This document shows positions 31,675 through 39,034 of a stretch of DNA of 42,351 bases, piece by piece. The position numbers and the translations under genes were made by a program. Under the pieces are notes generated by a model. It did no database searches. It worked only from the letters and a program-made list of their open reading frames with translations, and was not told the origin of the DNA. The stretch's first letter is position 1. Each line of letters begins with the position of its first letter. The DNA is from an uncultured Saprospiraceae bacterium (GTDB lineage Bacteria > Bacteroidota > Bacteroidia > Chitinophagales > Saprospiraceae): NCBI GenBank assembly GCA_937951685.1, contig CALFBG010000217.1, forward strand, positions 1 through 42,351. Direction: 5' to 3'.

Positions 31675-32541
31675 ATGCCATCTCGAATTATTGCCCTTCC
31701 TTTCTTAGTGATGATCGCTATTTGTACTTTTTTAGTGATGAAAACGGACTTATTTGGCTACATGAATTACGCTTTGCCACCCTTTTTTGCGCTTGCCATC
31801 ATTTATATTCTGCAACCACAGATTGATTGGTACTACTACAAACGCAATCCACCGGAGATGGACGAACAGATTAAGCGCTTGCTCATCAAGTATTCGACTT
31901 TTTACGAAGGTTTGTCGTTGGAAAATAAAAAACGTTTTCGCGATCGCGTTTGTTTGTACAGTATGGCCAACGAATTTATTCCAAAAGGAATAGAAGAAAT
32001 TCCAAGTGATCTCAAAGCCATCGTAGCCGCTAGTGTAGTACAATTAACTTTTGGACGAGAAGATTTTTTGCTGAATAAATTTGAGCGCGTCATTTTGTAC
32101 CTACAGGCTTTTCCCTCCCCTCAGTTTCCGGAAACTTTTCACGCTTCCGAAATTTTTGAAGAAGATGGCGTCATGCTCTTCTCCGTTGAGCACTTGAATC
32201 TAGGTTTTAAAAATCCAAAGCAGTACTTCAATGTTGGTTTGCACGAATATGCAAAAGTCTTTTTGCAGAGTTACCCTTTATTGGACTATCCAGATTTAGC
32301 CGCAACACACTGGGAGGAATTAGAAAAAATAAGTGGATTTAGTAAAGCTACCATCGAAAAATTTATGGGATTAGAAACAGACGAACTGTTGGCGGTAAGC
32401 ATCAACTACTTCCATAGTTTTCCTCAAGCTTTCAAAACGCAACTGCCCGCACTTTTTGCACAATACAGCAGCATTTTCAACTTAGATCCGACGCAGCGTA
32501 AAAACCCGATATTGACACCAACACCATCTTTACCCAAGTAA
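31675..32541 (+). CDS. MtfA-like (M90/DUF980) protein, zinc site degenerate
   Basis: 288 residues. Two N-terminal membrane helices (about 8-22 and 31-48), then an MtfA-like domain: the segments LSLENKKRFRDRVCLY, ASVVQLTFGREDFLL and NVGLHEYAKVF, and ELLAVSINYFHSFP. In MtfA (M90 peptidases) the zinc ligands are the two His of HExxH and a downstream Glu in a SEYFF-like motif. Here the motif is H190-E-Y-A-K194 and the Glu position is N244, so two of three ligands are missing while H190 and E191 remain. The protein is full length without a frameshift, so it is probably a maintained non-peptidase. The start ATG at 31675 is uncontested. Convergent with the Nudix gene. Confidence 0.8.
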   Translation: MPSRIIALPFLVMIAICTFLVMKTDLFGYMNYALPPFFALAIIYILQPQIDWYYYKRNPPEMDEQIKRLLIKYSTFYEGLSLENKKRFRDRVCLYSMANEFIPKGIEEIPSDLKAIVAASVVQLTFGREDFLLNKFERVILYLQAFPSPQFPETFHASEIFEEDGVMLFSVEHLNLGFKNPKQYFNVGLHEYAKVFLQSYPLLDYPDLAATHWEELEKISGFSKATIEKFMGLETDELLAVSINYFHSFPQAFKTQLPALFAQYSSIFNLDPTQRKNPILTPTPSLPK

Positions 32542-32558
32542 GTACTAAGTAGCTCAAC

Positions 32559-33104
32559 TTACAGATTTGCTAAATAATCTAAGGCAAGATATGCGCAATC
32601 AATCGTTGTAAACTCTTCTTCCTCGGGCTGACGAATATATTGTCTAAAATCAACTAATGGCATTAAACGTACATCAATAAATTCGTCCGTATCTAAGTTT
32701 TGAGCGCTAACTTTTTTACAATTGAAGGCCAACATACAAATTTTGGCTTCCGTGGTGTACGCCCCGCGAATCGTTTTTAAATGCACTACTTCTCCGGCTT
32801 CGAAACCAGTTTCTTCCAATAATTCCCGACGAGCTGCCAATTCCATTGCTTCCCCCGGATCAATATAACCTTCCGGAAAGCTCGTTAAATTCATTTCTGG
32901 TCCGGGTCTAAACTGTCGCACCAGAATGGCTTCTTGATCCTCGGTAAAGGCCGCAATACAAACGAAGTTCGCATTTTCAAAAATATCGTAACTCGCTTTT
33001 TTATCATCGGGTAGAATAAAGTCTTTTTGCATCAAACTCCGCCAGCCTTTATATTGATAGCGCTCTCCTACTTTTTTCCAAGGTTTCATCGTCGATTTCT
33101 TCAT
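32559..33104 (-). CDS. Nudix hydrolase (ADP-ribose pyrophosphatase-like)
   Basis: 181 residues. A complete Nudix box, G-x5-E-x7-RELLEETGF, runs from G79 to F101 (GYIDPGEAMELAARRELLEE). Upstream FRPGPEMNLTSFPEGY is typical for the ADP-ribose/nucleoside-diphosphate-sugar branch, in which a proline sits about 15 residues after the box region; this is only suggestive. It would cleave a nucleoside diphosphate linked to another group, with Mg2+. Cytoplasmic. Same strand as clpB but separated from it by a terminator. Confidence 0.9.
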   Translation of the reverse strand: MKKSTMKPWKKVGERYQYKGWRSLMQKDFILPDDKKASYDIFENANFVCIAAFTEDQEAILVRQFRPGPEMNLTSFPEGYIDPGEAMELAARRELLEETGFEAGEVVHLKTIRGAYTTEAKICMLAFNCKKVSAQNLDTDEFIDVRLMPLVDFRQYIRQPEEEEFTTIDCAYLALDYLANL

Positions 33105-33242
33105 GAAGGTGTTTAAACGTTTGCAATTAAACCCAAAAAGTGAAGCTTTTGTTTAGAAGGTATTTGAAGTGAAGCAAGTGTTTGGACATAATTAAGTAAG
33201 CGTTTACGAATCCTGTCCAAGCATTTTGCTCACAAAAAACAA

Positions 33243-33266
33243 GGAGCATACTTTTCAGCATACTCC
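33243..33266 (-). terminator. Intrinsic terminator downstream of clpB
   Basis: On the minus strand GGAGTATGC pairs with GTATGCTCC (two G-U pairs) around a 6-nt loop, then TTGTTTTTTG follows. About 80 nt after the clpB stop at 33347. Confidence 0.75.
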
Positions 33267-33346
33267 TCTATTTTGTAAATAATCTATTTTTTAAAACGCC
33301 GAGCTTGTTGATACAAGGTAATCTAAGTTAGATTAGCACCGTGTAC

Positions 33347-36166
33347 CTAATTTTTCTTAGCATCATTGTTCTTATCATCTTTCTTCAAATCCTTCAGTGC
33401 ATCGTTGACTTCTTTGGTAGATTGCTCCAATTCTTTCAAAGCCTTTTCACGAGCTGCTTTTTTAGCACTTTCTGTTTTGCTAGTCTTTTTCTCCGGTGCA
33501 GGTTTTGCGGAGGAAGCTGTTTTTGAGCCAGACGGAGCTTTCGATAGTTCATCTTCGACGAAAGGTTCTTTCCCAAAAGTAAGTACTCCTTTTTGTGCAT
33601 CAATGTAAATGGTATCCCCTTCAGAAAATTCTCCCGAAAGAACGAATTTCGACAATTCATTGACTACATCTCGTTGCAATACCCGTTTCATTGGTCGTGC
33701 ACCAAATTGTGGATCATAACCCCGATCGGCCAATATATCCATGGCTCGTTCGCTTAATTTGACGACAATTCCTTGCTTGGCCAGCATCTTTACCGTTTTA
33801 CGGAAAAGGATTTTTAAAATCTTTTTGATCTCTACTCTAGACAATGGCAAGAACATGATTTTTTCATCAATCCGATTGAGAAACTCGGGTCTAAGATTTT
33901 CTTTCAAATGTTCAAACACTTCGGTCTTCGTCGTATCGAGAATATCTTTGCGATGCTCCTCGCCCAAGGCATCCAGATCTTCAAAGTTTTCCAAAATTAG
34001 CTGTGCGCCCATGTTGGAAGTCATGATGATAATGGTATTTTTAAAATTAGCAACTCGACCTTTATTATCCGTCAAACGACCGTCGTCCAATACTTGTAAT
34101 AAGATGTTGAAGGTATCCGGATGCGCTTTTTCGATTTCATCTAACAGGATGATCGAATACGGTTTTCTCCGCACGGCTTCCGTTAATTGTCCGCCTTCAT
34201 CATAACCAACGTATCCCGGAGGCGCACCTACTAAACGAGAGACGGAATGTCGTTCTTGGTATTCACTCATATCAATCCGGGTAATGGCTTTTTCGTCGTT
34301 GAATAAAACTTCTGCTAGCGACTTTGCCAATTCGGTTTTACCGACTCCCGTTGGCCCTAGAAAGATAAACGAACCGATGGGTTTATTCTCATCTTGCAGT
34401 CCGGCTCGACTTCTCCGTACGGCGTCAGAAACAGCGATGACCGCTTCTTCTTGCCCGATCAAGCGTTGCCCGATTTCGTCTTCTAAGCGCAAGAGTTTAT
34501 CTTTTTCACTTTGTAGCATCTTGGTAACGGGAATACCTGTCCACCGTGCCACGACATCCGCGATATCATCCGCGGTGACTTCCTCGTTGGTAAAACGACT
34601 ATCATCGGGCAGCTTATCTAATTTTTCCAGTGCTACCTTCAGCATCGCTTCTTTCTCCTTGATCTCTCCGTAGCGGATTTTAGCAACTTTCTCAAAATTG
34701 CTATTTCTTTCTGCCTTATCTGCTTCCTGTTCTAACTCCTCGATCGTCTTTTTGATTTCTTGAATTCGATCGACGATATCTTTCTCATCTTTCCAAGAGG
34801 CTCGTAAGCCATCTCGCTTTTCTTTTGCGTTGGCGATTTGTTCGTTGATCAGGCCCATTTTCTTCGTATCCTTCTCCCGCTTAATCGCTTCTCTTTCAAT
34901 TTCGAGTTGACGAACCCGTCGATCCCATTCGTCAATTTCACCGGGTACCGAATCTAATTCTAGCCGCAATTTTGCTGCTGCTTCATCAATTAAATCAATC
35001 GCCTTATCTGGTAAATAACGATCCGAGATGTACCGATTAGACAATTCTGCTGCCGCAATTAATGCGCCGTCTAAGATTTCGATCTTATGGTATACTTCGT
35101 ATCGTTCTTGTAATCCTCTGAGGATAGAAATCGTATCTTCCACACTAGGTTCGTCGATAATTACCGTTTGGAACCGACGCACTAAAGCCTTATCCTTTTC
35201 AAAATATTTTTGGTATTCATCGAGTGTGGTTGCGCCGATGGTTCGCAATTCTCCTCTTGCCAAAGCAGGCTTTAAGATATTAGCTGCATCCATTGCACCA
35301 CCGCCGCCGCCCGCACCAATCAAGGTGTGAATCTCGTCGATAAATAGGACAATTTCTCCTTCTGAGCTAGTTACTTCTTTGATTACCCCTTTGAGGCGCT
35401 CTTCAAATTCTCCTTTATATTTCGCGCCGGCTACGAGAGAAGCAATATCTAAAACGTAGATTTTTTTGGAGCGTAAATTTTCGGGTACGTCCTGCTTCAC
35501 AATTCGCCAAGCAATACCTTCGACGATCGCTGTTTTACCAACGCCCGCTTCTCCGATTAAGAGTGGATTATTTTTCTTTCTCCGCGAGAGAATATGCAAT
35601 AATCGCCGAATCTCTTCATCTCTTCCCACAATCGGATCGAGTTTGCCCGACTCTGCTCGTTCGTTGAGGTTAATCGCAAATTTTTTCAGGGCGTTGTACT
35701 GATTCTCGGTGTGTTTATCCGTTACTTTCTTTCCTTTGCGCAATTCATTGATGGCGGCGGTTAAGGCTTTTTCCGTAGCACCAAGGTCTTTCAACAACTT
35801 CGCTCCTTTGTCCTTCCCTTGTAGGATTCCCAATAAAATCAATTCCAATGAAATATACTCATCGCCAAAAGTTTTGAGCATTTTCTTGGCGCGACTCAAA
35901 GATTGATTCGCTGCTTCGGTAAGGTATTGCTTTTCGGTACCTTTTACTTTAGGATAGGCCTGAATGGCTTTATCTAGTTCCCGTTCTAGCACGGGAATAA
36001 TAATGTCTACTTTTTTCAATAAATGCCCCGCAACGTTTTCATCCGTCTCGAGCATTCCTTTGATCAAGTGGACTGTATCCACTGTTTGTTGATCATTTCC
36101 TCCCGCAATCTGTTGTGCTTTGAGGATAGATTCCTGTGCTTTGATCGTAAAATTATCGTAAGTCAT
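33347..36166 (-). CDS. clpB: ATP-dependent disaggregase ClpB with extended C-terminal tail
   Basis: 939 residues. N-domain (about 1-150), NBD1 with Walker A GEAGVGKT (205-212) and Walker B VLFIDEIH, the long coiled-coil M-domain (about 405-535) that marks ClpB rather than ClpA/ClpC, and NBD2 with Walker A GPTGVGKT (near 610), Walker B ILLDEIEKAHPD and arginine finger region PEFLNRID. It dissolves protein aggregates with DnaK. The last 69 residues (871-939) are an added Ser/Ala/Pro/Lys-rich linker and a charged helix, absent from usual 860-residue ClpB. A small helical gene lies 20 nt upstream and a sigma54-like promoter at 36624-36639 precedes both. Confidence 0.95.
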   Translation of the reverse strand: MTYDNFTIKAQESILKAQQIAGGNDQQTVDTVHLIKGMLETDENVAGHLLKKVDIIIPVLERELDKAIQAYPKVKGTEKQYLTEAANQSLSRAKKMLKTFGDEYISLELILLGILQGKDKGAKLLKDLGATEKALTAAINELRKGKKVTDKHTENQYNALKKFAINLNERAESGKLDPIVGRDEEIRRLLHILSRRKKNNPLLIGEAGVGKTAIVEGIAWRIVKQDVPENLRSKKIYVLDIASLVAGAKYKGEFEERLKGVIKEVTSSEGEIVLFIDEIHTLIGAGGGGGAMDAANILKPALARGELRTIGATTLDEYQKYFEKDKALVRRFQTVIIDEPSVEDTISILRGLQERYEVYHKIEILDGALIAAAELSNRYISDRYLPDKAIDLIDEAAAKLRLELDSVPGEIDEWDRRVRQLEIEREAIKREKDTKKMGLINEQIANAKEKRDGLRASWKDEKDIVDRIQEIKKTIEELEQEADKAERNSNFEKVAKIRYGEIKEKEAMLKVALEKLDKLPDDSRFTNEEVTADDIADVVARWTGIPVTKMLQSEKDKLLRLEDEIGQRLIGQEEAVIAVSDAVRRSRAGLQDENKPIGSFIFLGPTGVGKTELAKSLAEVLFNDEKAITRIDMSEYQERHSVSRLVGAPPGYVGYDEGGQLTEAVRRKPYSIILLDEIEKAHPDTFNILLQVLDDGRLTDNKGRVANFKNTIIIMTSNMGAQLILENFEDLDALGEEHRKDILDTTKTEVFEHLKENLRPEFLNRIDEKIMFLPLSRVEIKKILKILFRKTVKMLAKQGIVVKLSERAMDILADRGYDPQFGARPMKRVLQRDVVNELSKFVLSGEFSEGDTIYIDAQKGVLTFGKEPFVEDELSKAPSGSKTASSAKPAPEKKTSKTESAKKAAREKALKELEQSTKEVNDALKDLKKDDKNNDAKKN

Positions 36167-36186
36167 CTATTTGTTAGTTTATACAG

Positions 36187-36588
36187 TTACAGAACTGATA
36201 AGTGATTTTTTATTTGTTGCATTTTAGCTTGTCTTCTGATGGAATATAATGCTTGCGCTTGATCGATAAATTCAAATAGTTGCAAGGCTTTTTCCAAGGT
36301 ATGTTTTGCCTTTAGCTTTTCTTTTTCTTTTACATAAATTGAACCCTCTTCTGCCATGATTTCTGCTAATAACTCTAATTGATAGGGCTGCATTTTTTTT
36401 TCTTCTAAGAGCAATACAAAGAACTCATCTTTGTCCAAGTTTAGTAATTCTTGGCGGCTTATTTTTAACCAATGTACATAAGCATCATCAATAATATTTA
36501 GCGCTTCTTTCGTCTTTTTTCCTATCAAAAGTGCCACAAAAGCCGCAATTTCTTGAGTAAGTCGTTCTATATAATCTACTTTTATCAT
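36187..36588 (-). CDS. Small helical protein upstream of clpB, unknown
   Basis: 133 residues, no signal peptide or membrane segment. It is almost all helix, with LTQEIAAFVALLIGKKTKEAL at the start and a helix-turn-helix pattern near 105-130 (KHTLEKALQLFEFIDQAQALYS) that resembles a single TPR-like unit. No family recognised. Its stop lies 20 nt before the clpB start and both lie behind one candidate promoter, so co-transcription with clpB is likely. A heat-stress accessory role is an inference. Confidence 0.7.
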   Translation of the reverse strand: MIKVDYIERLTQEIAAFVALLIGKKTKEALNIIDDAYVHWLKISRQELLNLDKDEFFVLLLEEKKMQPYQLELLAEIMAEEGSIYVKEKEKLKAKHTLEKALQLFEFIDQAQALYSIRRQAKMQQIKNHLSVL

Positions 36589-36623
36589 CTAGCTAACGGC
36601 TTTTATGTACATCTTCTTTTTTA

Positions 36624-36639
36624 TCAAATATTTGACCAA
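36624..36639 (-). promoter_or_regulatory. Sigma54-like promoter before the clpB operon
   Basis: On the minus strand TTGGTCAAATATTTGA has GG, 10 nt, then GA. This fits the sigma54 spacing (GG at -24, GC at -12) with one change at the -12 GC. The start would be near 36612, 24 nt before the ATG at 36588. Two ACTGACAAAAT direct repeats upstream (36665-36708) could be activator sites. Confidence 0.45.
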
Positions 36640-36664
36640 GCCTATTTTCAGCTAAAAAAACAGT

Positions 36665-36708
36665 AATTTTGTCAGTTTTTCTTCCACAACAGCTGATATT
36701 TTGTCAGT
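36665..36708 (-). repeat. Two direct repeats upstream of the clpB operon promoter
   Basis: On the minus strand ACTGACAAAAT occurs at 36698-36708 and 36666-36676, 32 nt apart (three helical turns). They lie about 27 and 59 nt upstream of the sigma54-like element, a usual place for enhancer sites. Confidence 0.6.
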
Positions 36709-36729
36709 AGCTTCCCTTTTTCCTGTCGT

Positions 36730-38502
36730 TTATTCCGTTGGCAAGCTCGTCGCTTGTTCCACTCTGGCTACGGGATAAAGCATGTGTGTTGGTTCGTAGT
36801 GAGGCGAACGTTTGTAAATAAACATCAATTGCTCGTACGCGGAATTAGCAAATTTTGGATCATCTTTTTTTCGAGCCTCCAAATCAGCTTTTAAGCTTTT
36901 ATCTTTGCGTAACATTTCTGCCGCTAAATCTTCAAAAACGTACGAAGAGAAATATTCTTTTTGCATTAAAATACCATCGAAGAAATTCCACGAAAAGAAA
37001 GAATCCGGTCCTTGCGGCTCCAACATTTCCATAATGTAGCGATTACTCGCTTGATTGAGGTAAATTACATAATCTCCTTTGTAGTAGCGCCAATTTCTAG
37101 TTTCGGTAGTTACTTCTAATTCAGAATGTAAGTAGTGCCCTTCGTAAGCCTTTTCCGTCGTTTTAAAATTACCAATGCGATACATTTCAACGGAAGTGGT
37201 AACATTTTCGGTCAGGCGTGTGAGTTTCACCCCGTTCCAAGACAATCGTTCGATGACTTCTTGATAAGCTTGAGGAATAATATAGGCGACTGGTTTCGTT
37301 ACTTCTAAAATAGATTTATAATTATTATAAAAAGGAATTTTCTTTTCGTAGGGAGCATTCCGATCATAATACAAGCGACTTAAACCGGAGACTTCACTTG
37401 GCTTATACTTCGCTTCGTAGCCTTTGAAGAGCATCGAATCTACTCGATCTAAATCTAAGGTCCAATTGAGCGCGAATGCTTTTTGGGTCTTAGCCGTATC
37501 GAATGCTTTTTGACGAGCGGCACCAATTAGTTTGTGATCGTCGTGCATCGTTTTGATCATTACATCCATAAAAGCGTAAGTACTTTTGACCCGATCTTCG
37601 TAAGGCTTCAACATATGCGTTTCAGGCATAAAAGAGATCGTATGGTGCAAAGCCGCATACCCCGAGGAATACCTTGCCAAATCTAAAAAGCCTGCGATGC
37701 CTTCGTCGGGCGTATTTCTAGCATAAACGTAAGGCGTCATTTCCCAATCCCGACTTTTCATCTCCTTAAATAAACGCGGCAACAGTCGATCTTTGAGATA
37801 CGCAGCCATCGTCGGATCGAGTTTATTATATTGGGTAGGAATTAAAGTCATTGTGTAAGGATAATCCGCACCATTAGAAGTATGATTATCCACGAAGATA
37901 TCGGCTTGCCAATAATTAAAAATCTGATTGAACGTTCTGGCATTTCTAGAATCGCACTTGATAAAATCTCGATTCAGGTCAAGATTTTTTGCATTTCCTC
38001 TAAAGCCGTAGGCTTCCGGTCCCAGCTGGTTGGTCCGAGAATGACTATTCCGATTCAAGCCACCACCAATATTGTAAAAAGGAATCACCACGATCACTAC
38101 ATTTTCCAGATAAGCCTGTAGCGCTTCTTTTTCTAGATAATCTCTCAAAAGCAACATAGAAGCTTCTACCCCACAAGGTTCGCCGGGATGAATCGCATTA
38201 TTGACCAGCAAAATTCTTTTCCCTGACGCTTTGATGGCAATCGGATCAAATACTTTATCTTTCGATAAAACAACGGTGTGAAGCGGATGGCCACTATCCG
38301 TCATGCCGTGCGAAGAAAGCTGCAATTGATCATGCTGCTGAGCGAGTGCTGTGTAAAAAGCAATTGTTTCTTCGTAACTAGCGGTAGTATTAGCGTTTTT
38401 TTCGAAAGCCAACATAGTGGTATTTTTTAGGTTTGGAGTTTGCCCAGAAGCGATAAAACTTCCTAAGCATAAGAAAAAAATTAAAAACTGGAATCGCATC
38501 AT
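36730..38502 (-). CDS. M14-family zinc carboxypeptidase-like peptidase, secreted
   Basis: 590 residues from ATG 38502 (ATGs at 38514 and 38499 also fit). A signal peptide (about 1-20, ending ASGQ) precedes an M14 domain (about 35-320): zinc ligands H105 and E108 in NNAIHPGEPCG and H207 in VDNHTSNG, the arginine site in NLDLNRDF, and the general-base Glu E295 in FMPETH. The remaining 270 residues form a beta-rich accessory region without a known motif. It should remove C-terminal residues or cleave peptides outside the inner membrane. No genes of a related pathway adjoin; the next gene upstream is divergent. Confidence 0.9.
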   Translation of the reverse strand: MMRFQFLIFFLCLGSFIASGQTPNLKNTTMLAFEKNANTTASYEETIAFYTALAQQHDQLQLSSHGMTDSGHPLHTVVLSKDKVFDPIAIKASGKRILLVNNAIHPGEPCGVEASMLLLRDYLEKEALQAYLENVVIVVIPFYNIGGGLNRNSHSRTNQLGPEAYGFRGNAKNLDLNRDFIKCDSRNARTFNQIFNYWQADIFVDNHTSNGADYPYTMTLIPTQYNKLDPTMAAYLKDRLLPRLFKEMKSRDWEMTPYVYARNTPDEGIAGFLDLARYSSGYAALHHTISFMPETHMLKPYEDRVKSTYAFMDVMIKTMHDDHKLIGAARQKAFDTAKTQKAFALNWTLDLDRVDSMLFKGYEAKYKPSEVSGLSRLYYDRNAPYEKKIPFYNNYKSILEVTKPVAYIIPQAYQEVIERLSWNGVKLTRLTENVTTSVEMYRIGNFKTTEKAYEGHYLHSELEVTTETRNWRYYKGDYVIYLNQASNRYIMEMLEPQGPDSFFSWNFFDGILMQKEYFSSYVFEDLAAEMLRKDKSLKADLEARKKDDPKFANSAYEQLMFIYKRSPHYEPTHMLYPVARVEQATSLPTE

Positions 38503-39034
38503 AATTAAGTACATCTATTAGCGAACGATATAGGATTAGGCAGTATTGGAAATCCCTATTACCTAGGTGGATTCCCTTGGGAGACTAAATTTAAGAAAAA
38601 GAGGATCAAATAGAAATTTAATTAGACCAAGTTATTTTAAAATAATCCTAATGGAGCCATAAAGAAAGGTCAAAAAGAAGGGAAGCCCAAATAGCTGGAC
38701 TATTTGGGCTTTTATTGTTAAAGAGAATGGGTAAAATTCTAATTAAGCAATTAGATATTAAACCCAAAAGGCACAATTCAAATATCTGAAAAAAAAAACT
38801 ATCATTTAAACGAAATGAGTGAATCTCGCTTTTCGAAGGATGAACTACTAGCTTAGAATTATTAAGGGATTATTATTTGTTCCTGTTTGCCACAGTAGTT
38901 GACGGTCAATCTGTTTGTAATTTTAACTTTCTGCTGGTATCCTTTCGATATTTTTATTAATTCTCTTCCCTTTTTAACATTTTCAAATATTATTCTCCTT
39001 ATTTTACTAAATTGGAAACAAGTGTTGCGCCTGA
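38503..39034. other. Divergent intergenic region M14 peptidase / sensor kinase
   Basis: About 530 nt without a supported ORF. The only clear element is the terminator-like hairpin at 38683-38711. Between 38540 and 38590 the plus strand can form GGAATCC-type pairing around CCTAGG. No clean TAnnTTTG promoter for either flanking gene was found; TAACTTTC and similar near-matches exist in front of the kinase. Confidence 0.5.
38683..38711 (+). terminator. Orphan intrinsic terminator between divergent genes
   Basis: AAGCCCAAATAG (38683-38694), loop of 5 nt, and its perfect 12-bp complement at 38700-38711, followed by TTATTG so that TTTT closes the stem on the plus strand. Both flanking genes point away, so no annotated transcript ends here. 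Confidence 0.7.

Noticed and set aside
33741-34673. Long plus-strand ORFs inside clpB (also 35028-35906)
   Set aside because: They are antisense shadows of the clpB coding sequence, with no start context and no independent motif.
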